Notes: a model not told the origin generated them from the sequence alone. 60,000 nt of DNA from Cristatella mucedo (GCA_009760855.2 WPIO01000030.1:3000001-3060000); one strand, 5' to 3'. Counted from the first letter of the stretch, positions 1 through 12,515 are shown. Translations and numbers: made by a program.

Positions 1-9
1 CTAAAAGGA

Positions 10-235
10 ATTCTGAAGCTTGGCTCGGCTAGTTTCTTTTTTATTTTCCCTTGATTGAGGCATTGGACCCGGCCATTGCTGCTGATTGCAACGCATTGCT
101 GAAAATTAACATTCAAAATATCTCAAATTAAATTAGTTTAATTTGAATGCAGTAAAATACCGTATTAAACGACGATTAAAGCTTCCCAGAGTCAACTTCT
201 GGTCAATTGGTCACAAATTTCATAGAAGATCAGGA
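10..235. repeat. Unclassified diverged repeat, left copy
   Basis: This stretch shares a long diverged match with about 9911-10400. Shared blocks include a GAATTCTGAAGCTTGGCTC start, a GGCATTGGA(T/C)CCGG block, an ATCTCAAATTAAAT block, a TTTGAATGCAGTAAA block and a CAGAGTC block. The right copy is interrupted by a LINE insertion at about 9994-10268; this copy is not. No coding capacity is evident and I cannot assign a class. Confidence 0.6.
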
Positions 236-805
236 TTAGTTAATTTCGCAGCTCGTGTTATTCTGACTTTATGTCGGCCGGCTGGTCATCCCAACCGTGT
301 ATCGCAATATTGCCCAGACACACTGTCACAACATGGTTTAGCGGCATCGCAATCTTTAAGCCTTGCTACGGCCTTCTCAAGCGTTAGAAGGCAAGGCATA
401 CAGTCCGGTCCGCCTTTAAACTTGTCGTACCGCAGTATAGGCGTCCCATATACACCGTAGAAGGTCTTGTACTCTTTTCTGCTCGAGGAAACCATTCTCT
501 GTTACCAATTGTAACGTTACAGTGTCTCTCGCTGCAATAGCGCTAGTGTAGTCTCTCTGAGACTCGAAGACACGAGCGAGCTGACGCGAGCGGTGAACGA
601 GACTCTAATCTTTTTTCCTCCAGAGGGTACATATACGAGCCAGGGCTGACTCACCACAGGTAAGTGAGTGTATTTGCGGGGGGGCCACTGAGGTTGGCCA
701 CAGGCTTACATCAATAGCAGCACTAAGTCAAGTGCTCAACCACCGGCTGCGGGTGGGGCAGTGGTCAGTGGCCAGGTCAGTGGCCGGGACGCAACAGGCG
801 AACGC
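236..805. other. No recognisable feature
   Basis: I see no gene signature here. Short open frames on both strands overlap one another and lack homology or splice support. Confidence 0.4.
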
Positions 806-807
806 CA

Positions 808-948
808 GCTACACTGACACTCACCACACTCTCACGCCGACCCTCTGCAAATTTTGCTTCCAATGCAGCAATTTTAAATTGATTAGTAATAAATTAAGTT
901 CTTTGAGGGCGCTTAATCAAAAGTATTGTTATTATTATCATTGTAATT
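808..948 (+). mobile_element. Old LINE 3' tail (hairpin LINE family)
   Basis: A diverged match to the 3' untranslated end of the LINE family. It contains the CTGACACT...CACCACA...GCCGACCCT block, then ATTAAGTTCTTTGAGGGCGCTTAATCAA, then a (TTATTA) tail. The left arm of the terminal hairpin has decayed. It is 5'-truncated and non-coding. Confidence 0.6.
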
Positions 949-949
949 G

Positions 950-3600
950 AGAAAGTTACTCGGCTTAAAACTGGGTATCACAACGACGGCAGTAAGCTCA
1001 AACCTAGTACTGCTATTCTAACAGATGTTAAGCTCAATAAGCTCACAAGTTTAGCAAACATGCAGACACTAGGGTTGACCCTAAATTTATCACTATAATT
1101 CATATGCATAGTGCACTATGAGAACTAATTCTCCATGTTGGTTCTTCAAACTTGCCATGGGTCAGAGCCTCTGACCTCAGCTAAACCGTTAATCGGAGTG
1201 AGCACCTTAACCACCTGGTGAAGTATGGAAGCCTGATATACAGCTTGAGAGGCGAGAGATTGCATTTTTTCAGAAGGGCACAGAAATGACGTACGCTAAT
1301 GTGCAGGTACCTAGTAGCTTAGCCTTCAATGAAGATTAAAGGTGCAAATGGCTGCCACTGTGGTGCCTGTGACTGTTGTAACTTGCTTCGAGATTACTAG
1401 TGTACGATCAGCTGTGCTCATTGACTGCTAGTGCGACGCCGGACAAGCGGTTTTCTTTCATTGCGATCCTGCTGCTCATGGTACAAGTGCTATAAGTAAT
1501 TTTAGTATTGCAAACACTGGTTACGTGCCGGGTGAGAACCCTTATTTCTGTGACGACGTGCAATTCGGTATTACGGCCACGCCTTATCTTCTACTATTTT
1601 AAGCTGCCAAGGAGTACCACTTGTCCTTATCGAGAGTTCTACGTGTCAGCGACGACTTCTTTTTACGTTTTTGTCCACTTGGCTGGGCTTCTTGTTCTGA
1701 GACTCAAGCTAATCCAAATATATTTACGGGATGAGGAACTGTGTTCTTGCAATTTGAAGTCATAAGGGTAACAGGCCACTGCTGCTAAATTATAGAGATC
1801 TCTTCCTTGCCGTGTTGAAAGCTCTATGTTTTAATGACGTTAAACTTTTCACGTCTACCTGACTTCTTCTTTCATGATGCAATCAACTTTTTAGCCTAGT
1901 GAATGTGATCCTGCCAACTTTGAGAACTGGAACATCGATCAACTGTGAGCTTTTAAAACCAGGATATGTATGCTGAATCGGCGTGTCATAAAAGTGAATT
2001 AAACCTGTGGACCATTTGTTTTAATTCCCAATGAAATGACTGTTTACATTGTTTCAAAATGACTGCCTGTCGGCCCATGTACCCTAATAACGTTTGACAC
2101 CGGACGTTGTCTATCGTACTCTGCTGGGGGCCTATGAGAAATGCAAGTCAGACACTACTCGATTGCTGAGGCAATTATTGAATTGAGCATGTTGAAGTCA
2201 CGTTGGCTCGAGACGTGGACAAGGGAGACCTGCTGTTTCCTACGCCATGCTTACTAATCTCGTTCCATTTTAATAGAGATAACGCTTCGGGTAAATCTAT
2301 TCACCTGTCTCTAGCAAATCTAAGTGCTCACGACCTGAGGCTGCTAAAGGCCGACGGTTCTGAAGACGCTTCTGGACCACCTTGTCGGCAGGACCGCAGA
2401 TGGCGAGCAAGATAAAAATGACACAGCTACGGCGACCGCTTTGAATAGGGCATTAGTAAAATACTCATTGTTAATTTGTGGTAGTGCCTACTGCTGCACA
2501 TAGACGAACGGCAATACATACCCTAGCTTATTTTCGTTTTGTATTAGTACTAGAGCTTACTACTTGTGGATTCACTCCGCTGAGTCATAGCTGATAACTG
2601 TGCACTATTGTGCAGGGCGACGTAAATGCGACCTTTTGGAAGTGGGCAATTTTGTGTGTGACTAACTGCGTCATCTTGCCGCGTACGGGCGGAGAGACAG
2701 AGTTTCTCGCTCTAATTAATAGAGATGTCCACCGGCGGCCTTCATCTAAAGAAGAAGTAGTGTGATGACAGCAAGATTAATCTGCCAAATCGTGATTGAT
2801 ATCCACTATTTGAGGTTCTAGAATTGAAACGGCAAGGAACCGACCACGCGAAAAGCTATGGCCGATGGTGTATAAACGCTGACGTCATGGTATAGTAAGC
2901 AGAGTTGAGCTTCCAGAGTCGGCTCGGCATTTGAGCTCTAGTCCGGGTAGCCATTAATTTATGTTATGGCCGCCGGTAAATGCCCGTAACCCCACGCGGC
3001 TGTCTAACTAAGTTTTCCATGCAAAATGCTTATGGATGTGTCATGCTGCTTTACAGGTGCTCTTAGCTGTCGCGTTGCAATACTGTCGGCATAACTGCAA
3101 GATTCGTGCTGCATTTACCAGTCTACTGCCGTGGTAAAACATTCACTCATTGCTAGTGTTATTTGGGGGTTGACTTAGACTAGCACCGTTACGAGTGCTG
3201 CCTAGTTCTTACCCGGCAAGGAAGCTGTACACCTTACATTAGGACGAGTTTACAGCATGACACATAAGGCTACTTGCAACCGGCCACGAAGGAAATCGTG
3301 CTTATAACTGTTTGTGTCATGCTCAACAATTAAAGATCTTGGCCTTTCGCATCAAGCGCATTATCGGGTTGTTGCGACTGCCTTACTTGTCCACTCTGCA
3401 GTATCTCAGCTGTATTAGCAGACGAGGTCGTGCTGCCGCATTAGCTACTTTCTTAGGCGACGGTGCAGCAGAGTGCAGAGTGTCACATCTAAGCGGCCCA
3501 GACCATCGCGTACGCAAACGAGACGCTGGTGCAACACAATTACAGTGCTGCCGCAAAAGACTTGGCAGGACTTCCCAGCTGCAAGCCAGCGTGCAACCGC
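950..3600. other. No supported gene
   Basis: 2.6 kb with no recognisable coding sequence, RNA gene or named repeat. Base composition becomes more GC-rich towards 3.5 kb, where the first secreted-peptide gene lies. Part of this stretch may be that gene's 3' flank on the minus strand, but no canonical AATAAA was found close to its stop. Confidence 0.4.
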
Positions 3601-3601
3601 G

Positions 3602-4093
3602 TTAGACGTCGCAGCCAATGCTTCCGGCTTTGCCGTCGCGACCACTGTTCCTAGGTTTGCCGCCGCCTCGCTTTAGTATGCCTGCTCGTCCGCGCGGCAC
3701 TCGCGACGCCCCTCCAGCTCCGGTCTGGGCACCAGTAGATCGGTCACCCCCGCACAGGCCTCCAGATGCCACGACGCCGCTTCCTCCCACGACGCCGCTG
3801 ACGCCAATTTCACCAACTGGACCTTTTAGCTTTGAAGCTGCAAGTAGAGCGAAAAGTATTCCGTTTGTGGTGGTTGCCTGGCCGTAGCGTGCGTCGAGCT
3901 CGGCTTCGAAGCTTGTTTCTGACCCGCGATGCACGCCAGCGACGCACAGAGACGTGCTTTCAGCTGGTCACTCGTGAGCGACGTGCCAGCATCCATCCTT
4001 GCTGTCCCCTCCTCGGGGCGGAGCGCCGGATATCAGGAGGACAGCGGCAAGGTAGGTCAGTGTCACGATAGCCACCTGCAGGCTGGCACCCAT
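3602..4093 (-). CDS. Putative secreted Gly-rich basic peptide, two-exon family member A (non-canonical donor)
   Basis: Exon 1 runs from 4093 down to about 4003. It starts MGASLQVAIVTLTYLAAV and reads as a signal peptide of about 24 residues. The start is preceded by CTAAG, as in the 18.3 kb paralog (CTACTTTCTAAG against CTACATTTTCCTAAG). Exon 2 is 3837-3602, behind a good pyrimidine tract and CAG acceptor (TTTTCGCTCTACTTGCAG). It encodes a Gly/Ser/Arg/Lys-rich tail with GVSGVVGGSG and AGILKRGGGK. The acceptor is phase 1, as in the other four genes. No phase-1 GT donor exists before the in-frame stop. The best candidate is GCAAGG at 4002-3997, a GC-AG intron of 165 bp giving 108 residues. It could be a real GC donor, a mutated GT donor (pseudogene) or a mis-modelled exon. 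The function is unknown to me. Confidence 0.5.
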
Positions 4094-4190
4094 CTTAGAA
4101 AGTAGATCGGTCGGTCCTGACACGTCCGGTCGGAGCCGACGTGCGCACGAGATTGTCTCAAAAGTGCCATCCGTTCACCGACACCAATGC

Positions 4191-4200
4191 CTATATATGG
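4191..4200 (-). promoter_or_regulatory. TATA box of gene A
   Basis: On the minus strand this reads CCATATATAG. It lies about 100 nt upstream of the ATG at 4093, which would leave a 5' leader of roughly 70 nt if initiation is about 30 nt downstream. Confidence 0.5.
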
Positions 4201-6367
4201 CGATCAAATTCTTAAGCATTATGCGGCTGGCTGGATTCATTGCTTGAGTCTGAAGCGGTCGGACTTGTCTCTGTGGACAGCTGCCCAGGTGAGCCCTGGA
4301 ATTCAACTCTAGGCAAGCGCTCGGCGCCCCGATGCTTAAGTCTTCTGCGTAGCTACCGCTCGGACAAGCTAGGGTGGGCACGACTGTCACTAGCCACCCT
4401 CTCAACCGCAGGACTAACCGTGGAGATGACGGCACCGTCATGGGAGAACGTGCTTTCGTGCGGCAGAATTTGAGCCGGGTTTGACGCTGCATTTGAGCTG
4501 CAATGCAGCGCTCCTAATGCCTTAGGCAGTCTTAGCCGTCGTGACTAGTAATGCTGGCGTCCGAAACTTGTATCCTGGCCGGAAACTTGTAAGCGCTGCA
4601 CAAATACAAACTGAATAAATACAGTAGCAGAATCTCGGCAACCTGAAAGAAAATCCAGACCGTCGTTAAAAAAAGTTCTCATCTGTAATGTAGATAAGTC
4701 TGTTTAACAGCAATTGACGCTTGCAAGCGATCGACCGTGGCGATGATATACACCTACGGCTCGGTGTCCTAGAGTTCAAATCAGACTCAAATTCCTAGGC
4801 CAACTTCGGAATGGAACTGCCTGCCTTTCTCGAGGCGTCGGCTCGGTTTATGGCGGAATCGGTGCCTAGCTGTAGCAATCTAGGGGCCGCGAAAGTATTA
4901 ATTTTACTTTTTGCAATCAATTTATCATTTAATTTTAATAATAAAATAGAATGTTGTTTAATTTTGAAAGTATTGATTTTCATATACAGTCGTAATCTAT
5001 CTTTTTTGGCTTGCAGCCTCTGTCAGCGTCGAGCATTGGACTCGCATAAAGGGCCAGCAATACGCACTGTTAGACAACTACACCGTCTAGCCCTTGGGCG
5101 TCTCTGCTCTGGGCTCGCCTCTGTTGCTGCTGCTGCTTGTACTGATGCTCGGTCGCCCGCTCCTCGGTTGCCGGCACAGCTGCCTCTCAGTCGGCAAAGG
5201 CCAGACAATCGGACCTCTACTTAAAATGCACGGATATGCCACCCGACTTGCCTTCACAATGAGATATTCGTCGTTGGCAGTGCATTCTTAGAAAGGACAT
5301 GCACATCGCTTGATTCAGCCAGCGTCCCCTTGACCGTTAGTGGCCAAAGGGCGTCAATCCGTGCTCTCTCGGCGGTGGCCGCTAGTCGAAATAAATTGAG
5401 CAACTTGACTTTTGGGCTTTCTTATCCATCACGATAGAAGACGGCTTGGCAGTGGGTACTGCGGCAACTGCCAGCATGGGAATGGCCGAGCTTGAATACA
5501 TGCATGGAAAACCTGCTGCTAAGCCTCGATTTGCAGCACTTGGCTCCGCCACTCATTACGCTGCTAGCTGCTGCCGTAAGGCACCTCGCCGGAAGTGTTG
5601 GAAGTGTCGGAGCGCCAGATGAGCATGGCGGCGGCAAGTCGTCGCTTGGCGTTCAGCACTGCTAGACTGAGGAGCGTGAACGACGAGTGCAGCGGCCGAG
5701 CGGTGATGACTCAGATCGGCTACATGTTAAAACCTGCCTGGCGGTCAAGAAGTAAAGACGAGGCCATCTTTGTTTCTTACGAACAACGAAAAATTCACAA
5801 CGACGAGAGTCGGGTTTAGTTGCAGTCTTGACAAAGAGTTGCGGTAAATAACGAACGCCAGTTGGTGACCTTCGGAGGCGGTCGCTTAGGAAACTTGACC
5901 AGACAGTTCGTGAATAGAGCGGCATCTGCAGGAACCTAAGAGGTAGTGTTGGAACCGGCGCTAACTCTCTCACCGCGGTCGGTGAGTCAAGTGGCCGCTG
6001 AACCGCTGCCTATCGCAACTTCGCCCGTTAATGCAAATCCGCTTTCCAGGTATGTGAGAACTGTTGAATTACTGTTGGAACGCTAAAAATACAGAGAATC
6101 TAAGGATGCTGTCTTCAGCTGAACAGCCAAATATTTAACACACGTTCTAGCCAAGCATGCCAAAGTATCAAACGAATGATTCTGCCTAGCCGCCACTAGT
6201 CCTTCTATGCAGCCTTACAGTAACTCCAACCAGCCTTACTATAAATAATACCTCAATGCAGCACCAGCGGCTTAATCCTTTCGTCTATTAACTTTGCCGG
6301 ACCATGACGCACGGATAGCTATATACATTCGGGTATACTCGGGTAGCATAGAAAGGCATGCTGCTTT
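4201..6367. other. No supported gene
   Basis: Relatively GC-rich DNA with an AT-rich patch at about 4890-4990. Several short open frames overlap on opposite strands. The hydrophobic leucine run readable on the plus strand near 5.1 kb has no ATG in its frame ahead of the run, and I saw no splice structure joining it to anything. Distal regulatory sequence for gene A is possible but not shown. Confidence 0.35.
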
Positions 6368-6888
6368 GATAATAATAATAATAATATTAATGCACTTGAT
6401 AAATCGCCCTCAGAGAACTTAATCTCTCTCTAGGCGCTTCACATCTGCTGCAAAGGGAAATGCATTTAAATGGTGAGTAATATCATGCTTGATTAACAAA
6501 CATAATGAATAACATGGTTAAGGGTGACATGCACAGGGTCAGCATGCAAATGTGGTTAGTGGCAGCATGCTCAGTGTCAGCACGCATAAGCACGTGAAGG
6601 ACGAATCACAGGGACCCACTAAATGCTGTCCTAAATAGGTGTTTTTTAAGTTCTTTTTAAATGTGGTCAGGTCAGGGGAAGTTCTGACGCAGGTCAGGAG
6701 GGAGTTCCAAGCTTTGGGAGCATATGAACTAAATGCACGGTCACTAAAGAATTTGAGGTTCGTACAAGGTATTTGTAGGCTGTTTGATTCCGAAACGCGG
6801 GTGGTACGATGCTTGGCCTGATGGGGGAATATGTATATATATGAGAGATAGGCTGGAGTAAAAAAATGAAGTTAACGTAAGTCGCCAC
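6368..6888 (-). mobile_element. LINE, 5'-truncated copy
   Basis: On the minus strand this carries the C-terminal coding remnant and 3' untranslated region of the LINE family. The order is (TTA)n tail at 6368-6390, terminal hairpin with mismatches, the TGACATGCACAGGGTCAGCATGC block, then the end of the RT ORF. Stop codons and frameshifts show it is dead. Confidence 0.85.
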
Positions 6889-6889
6889 G

Positions 6890-7925
6890 TCATCCACTAT
6901 AAAGTTCGAGATACTCTCAATGAAGTGAAGAGATACGTAGATGCTCTCCACTTGCTAACTGTTCTGCAGTGCTTGCAGCTGCTAATGCGAGCATCTATGT
7001 GCCAATCCACTGAGGGATAAATTAGTTTCTTTTTATAATTGCAGCTGACTTGTATCGCCATCCTGGTGCTTTACATATGCCTCAGTGAATTGAAGTGCCA
7101 TCCACCTGCAAAAACCCTCAACGACTTCAACACTCTAAACAATATCCGCTCTCTTAAACAAGAGGGTGGCTGTCAAAGTAAGCTCAATGAGTTGAGCAGT
7201 TCCACTGGATCAGATAGCAGGCTCGCAGTTGGAACCTCGATATGCACTGATTTGCGCCCGTGAGCACCACTAAAGGAGTTGTCATGGGCCCTTATTGGTG
7301 GAAACATGTATATATATATGAAGATAACTATACACAAAGATATATGCGTAAATATATAGCTGTGTATACATGTATGCACATTTTAAGCCCATCAGCTAGC
7401 CATTAGAGTCATGCCTCATGTGGTTAACCACCTATCTGTGCTGCCTCGGTCTGAGGTAAAGCCTTTTGACTGCTTTGGCAGTGCCTTAAGGGGCTTTTAA
7501 TCCGGTAATGTAAATTGCTGCTTGAGCAGCTCCCTAAGCTGTTCGATTACTACTTAAATCTACCAGTATTAGGCCACTTTTATTGATCATAATTGAGGCT
7601 CCTGAATATGCAACTGCTTGTAGCTATCTTCAAAGAAGTGCACCCGCAGCTGTTTTTGTGATTTACCCCTATCGCTGATTTGGGACGACTCACTGCAAAG
7701 CAAGCTTGAGACCTTTAAATTTCATAAGTTCTCTCGAGGCTGGAGTAAACCACTCGATATTTGCATTGCTTCCAACTAAACCCAAAAAGCTCCTTCAATT
7801 CATTTTTAAAATTCTATGCTCTAGTTTTGTCATTACTTACACAGATACGTTTACATTATGTGCGTTCATGCTGAGGTGACTGAAATGGCATCTGGTAATC
7901 AGCAGATTAAACGCAATATTCTTAC
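6890..7925. other. No recognisable feature
   Basis: AT-rich DNA with a short TATATA-rich patch at about 7300-7375. No gene or named repeat was recognised. Confidence 0.35.
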
Positions 7926-7929
7926 TGCG

Positions 7930-8850
7930 ACACTCAATGCCTACCATTGGTTCACTTTTGCAGTCTTAGCCGATCTTCAGCAAGTGTCTCAACCTTCTGA
8001 TGCATTTCACTATCTCAAAACATTAAATTAACTAACCAGCTCCACAGTCAAATCTGCCTATTTTCAGCTTCATAACGTTGCTAAAATTCGGGCTTGTTTA
8101 GATAAGGATACCACGTCTAAGTTGGTCCATGCATTCGTGACATCTCGCCTCGACTTCTGCAACTCAGCTTACTGGCCTACCAGCATGTACGATCAGGCGA
8201 TTGCAGCTGGTGCAAAACTCTGCAGTTAGGTTTGTCTGTCGTGAGCGTCGCAGTTGCCACATTATTCCACTTCTCGCCGACCTGCACTGGCTACCAGTCT
8301 GGCGACGTATTGACTTCAAAGGTTTGTCGCTCACTTTTAGGTCCCTTCATTCTGTGGCTCCGGCCTACCTCTTCGACATTCTCCCCCATCAAGTAAGGCA
8401 TCGTACCACCCGCTTTTCGGAATCCAACAGTCTAGAAATACCTTTACGAACCTTAAATCCTTTGGAGACCGTGCATTTAGTTCGTTTGCTCCCAAAGCCC
8501 GGAACTCCCTCCCAACCTGCGTCAGAACATCCCCTGACCTGACCACATTTAAAAGAAACTTAAAAACACACAAATTTAGTACAGCATTTAGTGGGTCCCT
8601 GTGATTCGTCCTTCACGTGCTTATGCGTGCTGACACTGTGCATGCTGCCACTAACCACATTTGCATGCTGACCCTGTGCATGTCACCCCTAACCATGTTA
8701 TTCATTTTGTTTGTTTTGTTTTTCAAGCATGATTTTACTTACCATTCAATTGCATTTCCCTTTGCAGCAAATGTGAAGCGCCTAGAAAGAGATTAAGTTC
8801 TCTGAGGGCGCTTTATCAAGTACATTATTATTATTATTATTATCACTTAC
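7930..8850 (+). mobile_element. LINE, RT C-terminal region and 3' end
   Basis: The part from about 8025 is unambiguous. It has CTCCACAGTCAAATCTGCCTA..., then a frame from 8201 to 8542 reading LQLVQNSAVRFVCRERRSCH and LLADLHWLPVWRRIDFK. This is the conserved region after the RT palm in L2/CR1-like LINEs. It is followed by the 3' UTR, an intact 36-nt hairpin at 8777-8812 and an (ATT)n tail. The end of the coding region has shifted frame. A faint match to the ADDTQ region near 7930 suggests a slightly longer copy. It is a dead 5'-truncated insertion with a well-preserved 3' end. Confidence 0.88.
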
Positions 8851-9740
8851 ATTTCTTTGTGAAGTCCGTCAACGCGAAAATCTTGCACTATACGTATTAT
8901 TTAGTAGACAACCTTCTGACCACTACTGGAAACTACACTATCTCTCTTCCTATCAACTTTGGCCCAAACTCTCCACCCGTTCTGCTTGACCACTTGTGAC
9001 AGTGCTTAGTTTCTAGAGAGTCCTTATCTAGCTGTTGTCTTCGCACATTTGCCTTTAGCGTGATTGTGTAACGAGCTAATTAAGGAATTCAAATAGAATC
9101 AGCAGAGAATATTTGCGTGCTATTGTAAAGCCACTATAAAAAATAATCCTAAAGTCCTAATGACTTGGTGGTGTTTCAGATTAATATACAGTTCATACAT
9201 TCATGTGCTTAGCCTCATATTGTGTGCGTGCCTCGGCTGCCTCCAGACACCAATCCGTTGAAGCTGCTTCAACTATCAAGACCAATTATTATTCCAACTG
9301 GTGATAATTGTATGGATTTTAAAGAATAAACTCAGTGAGTCTATTTGAAGTTCATAATGAAGACGTTGCTAATTTTTTTTTTTAATTTTACCGAGAGCTC
9401 TACAATGGCTAGTGGCAGCTGCTCTCACGCCACTACAATTTATTTAAATGCTTTCTTAATACTCACAATCGCTCTCTCTCTCTCTTTAGCATATAAATAT
9501 TAAAGGTTGACCAAGGAGAGGAATATATGATTAAAAACTGAAAGATATGTTCATTGTCTTATTGGCCAGAAAATTGCCTTCGATTCCCTCACATTGCACA
9601 GGATTGAATACTAATAATTATTTGAAAGCGTGTAAGTCCGCAGTTGAATGTTATACGCTATTAGAAAATGAGGTTCGCTCAGACAATTTTTGATAGATTT
9701 GCCATAGATTTTTATATTAGCCCAGGCAATTTCTTTCGAC
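8851..9740. other. No supported gene
   Basis: AT-rich, no coding signal. It includes a short poly-T/A stretch at about 9375 and a (CT) run at about 9472-9486. Confidence 0.35.
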
Positions 9741-9749
9741 TGCCATGCA

Positions 9750-10610
9750 TTGCCCTAAATCTCACGCATGCAGCTGTTTGAAATGATATTGTTGCCATTG
9801 TGACTCATTACACGGTAATACACAAGAGAACTTGGAGCTTGACCCAGCCACTTTGCGATGGATCATGATGAATAGCCGTATTTGCATGGGGTGTATGGTA
9901 TGTAACCTGAAATGAATTCTGAAGCTTGGCTCAGCTAATTTCTTTTCTGTTTGCCACAGATTGGGGCATTGGATCCGGAAATTTCTGCTGATCAATAATA
10001 ATAATAATAAGAGTGCACTTGATGAAGCACTCTCAGAGAACTCAATCTCTTTCTAGGTGCTTTACATTTGCTGCAATCGGAAACGCGATTGAATAATGAG
10101 TATTATCAGGTTTGATAAACATCGTGAATAACATGGTTAGGGGTGAAGTGCACAAGGTCAGCATGCAAATGTGGTTAGTGGCACCATGCACAGTATAAGC
10201 TCTCATAAGCACATGAAGGACGAATCACAGGGACCCATTAAAAGCTGTCCTAAATCGGTGTGTTTCTAGATTAGTAGGAATTGCCGAAAATTAACATGCA
10301 AACTATCTCAAATTAAATGGCTGTAATTTGAATGCAGTAAACTATTTTAGGCAATGACAGTGCATTTTCGCAGAGTCGATTTATAGTCAATTTGCCACGA
10401 AATTTGCTATTGGCGATGAAAAGAGCTGTGAATCTCTATTCATTGCTCGCCACTGCATGCATGCGAATTATTGAAATGATTTAGTTTCACTCAGACTACA
10501 GTAGGCTGGATCCAAAACACAAGAAAATTAGGAGCTTTGTTCACAACTGGAAAGCAATTTGCTACTGATTTTAATAGGTAGCCGTATTTTCCTGGGACAT
10601 ATCAGTCTAT
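9750..10610. repeat. Unclassified degenerate tandem repeat, split by a LINE
   Basis: Two diverged blocks match each other: about 9745-9905 and about 10450-10600. Both have a GCATGC...TTGAAATGAT block, an ACAAGA(G)AA...GGAGCTT block and an ATAGCCGTATTT(G/T)C block. Their spacing is about 690 bp, or roughly 420 bp once the LINE at 9994-10268 is removed. The interval between them (9911-10400) also matches window position 10-235. This looks like an old satellite or tandem element with no coding content. Confidence 0.5.
9994..10268 (-). mobile_element. LINE 3' end inserted in a repeat
   Basis: A (TTA)n tail at 9994-10011, then the LINE 3' UTR on the minus strand, ending just past the AAATGCTGTCCTAAA-like block. 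The flanks rejoin into the repeat also seen at 10-235, so both insertion edges can be read directly. It is about 275 bp and 5'-truncated. Confidence 0.85.
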
Positions 10611-10614
10611 TTAA

Positions 10615-11390
10615 ATTCATAAGTTGAGATTGAGTGCAGTGAATGGGTTGTATTTATGTGCGCCTGACGTTTAATATTATGTAGAATATAATTGAGTAAT
10701 CCACAGCTCATATATCCTTGAAATTGTACTGGTCTTTGTTATCGGTCCTGGTCATAGCAGTCTCAATTGCCGAGTGTGGTCTAAACTTAACGAGAAAAGT
10801 AGCTCGAAAACTCAAAGATTTCATTTTGAGCACATTCAAATGCTACATTAAATGAGTGTCGGAGCTTCGATAAGCCATTTTGTGGTCGATTAGACGAGAT
10901 TTGAATTGCATTGCAGCTGTGAGCCGAATAATTGCCGTGGATTGCCATGCATTAGCAAAGATTTTACGTCGGCAATTAGTTCGAATCCGGTGGTTACACC
11001 TTAAACAAAGTGAGTTTTTATGTATATTTGTATTCAAAATTAGAACAGTAAAAAACCTATTTGAAGGCATTTTTTAGTGGAATGCAGTGGATTTCCCTTT
11101 AGTTCTTGGTCACTGCAGTGCATTGCATCATAATGGATAAAAGAAATTGGCGGGAAATTGTGCGAGTACAATTTGACCGAAGAAATGAACAATATGCAAC
11201 AATCATAAATATATGTTTATAGTTTACGTTTTCATGTTCTTTTGCAGCAGATTTCAATATATTGATTGTCGCATTGAACCGGGTATTTGCCGTTGATTGC
11301 AGGGAAATGTCTGAGCATGGGCCGACAAAACTGCACAAGATTTTTCCGATGCACTTTGTAAGGAGTCCCATTTGATATATACATATGGTT
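10615..11390. repeat. Possible further degenerate copies of the 9.7-10.6 kb repeat
   Basis: Fragments such as TTGCCGTGGATTGCCATGCATTAGC (about 10930) and TTGCCGTTGATTGCAGGGAAAT (about 11290) resemble motifs of the neighbouring repeat but align only patchily. No gene is visible. Confidence 0.25.
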
Positions 11391-11391
11391 A

Positions 11392-12515
11392 TGGTTGTGA
11401 TTGCTAAGCACAACCTATACTTTCAATTTTCTGCTGATGACACTCAGTTGTACCTTTACTTTGATCCCACCAAGCCCGGCAGCAGGTCGAGTTCGTTCAA
11501 CTCCCTTGCTGCAAGTAGTGATGATGTCCGAACATGGATAGCGGAAAATTTTCCTAAATTTAATGATAATGCAACCAGTTTACTAGTTTTCTCAAGTCAA
11601 GCGTAATTCAGAACTTGGAAAGGCTAACGCTCGAATCGGCACTGCCAGCACATCTCTAGTTGAATCTGCTCGAAATCTAGGTGTCGTATTCCAGTGTGAC
11701 CTTTCATTGGACGACTAAATCAGCTCCTCAATAAAGTCTGCCTAGTTTCAGCTAAACAACATTGTTAAATTCGGGTGTTTTTAGACAGGAATACCTTGTC
11801 TAAATTGCTCCCTGCATTTGTGACACCCCGTATCGACTTCTGCATATCACTGCTTGCTGGCGTACTGCCCAGTGCAATAAGGTGCTTACAGCTGGTGCTA
11901 AACTCTGCAGCTAAACTTGTCTGTTGTGAGCTTGGCAGTTGCCGAATCACACCACTTCTCGCTGACCTGCACTGGCTACCAGTCAAGAAACGCATCGACT
12001 TCAAAGTTTTGTCTTTCACATTTAGCGCCCTTCATTCTGTGGCTGAAGCCTGCCTGTGAGATCTATTCCAAAAATTGGCTAAGCATTCTACCATCCACTT
12101 TTCAGAATCTAACTGTTTACCTATACCTCGTGCAAACCTCAAATCTGTTTGAGAACGTGCCTTAAGTTCAAATGCTCACAAAGCCAGGAAGTCATTATCA
12201 ACTTGCATCACGTTATGACATTAATTGAACACGTTTAAATAGAAATTACAGACGCGCCTATTTATCACAGAATTTGGTGGGTCTAAATTATTAGACCTGT
12301 ATGTGCTTATGGGTGCTGACACTGTACATGCTGCCACTAACCATACTTGCATGTTTGTCCTATGCATGTCTCCCCTAATCACGTTATTCTGTTTGCTTAT
12401 CGAACACGCTGCCAGTAATCATGTAATCGCGTTTCCTTTGTAGCAAACGTAAACCACTCAGATCAAGATTGAGTTCTCTGAAGGCACTCTATCAAATGCA
12501 TTATTATTACTATTT
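11392..12515 (+). mobile_element. LINE with RT palm motif
   Basis: The first frame (to about 11606) reads QFSADDTQLYLYFDPTKPGS, the RT motif usually written (F/Y)xDD, here SADD with GCT GAT GAC at 11433-11441. The downstream coding region follows in shifted frames, with LVCCELGSC and LLADLHWLPVKKRIDFKVL at 11917-12059. The 3' UTR, a decayed hairpin and an ATTATTATTAC tail then close it. The motif set places it in the APE-type L2/CR1-like group. It is inactive because of stops and shifts between 11606 and 12165. Confidence 0.88.

Noticed and set aside
3618-3887. Proline-rich open frame on the plus strand
   Set aside because: It is the antisense of the Gly-rich exon 2 of gene A. Gly codons read backwards as Pro, and no upstream promoter or start context supports it.
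5094-5291. Leucine-rich signal-peptide-like frame on the plus strand
   Set aside because: The frame has no ATG before the hydrophobic run; the apparent start is a TTG. No splice acceptor joins it to a better start.
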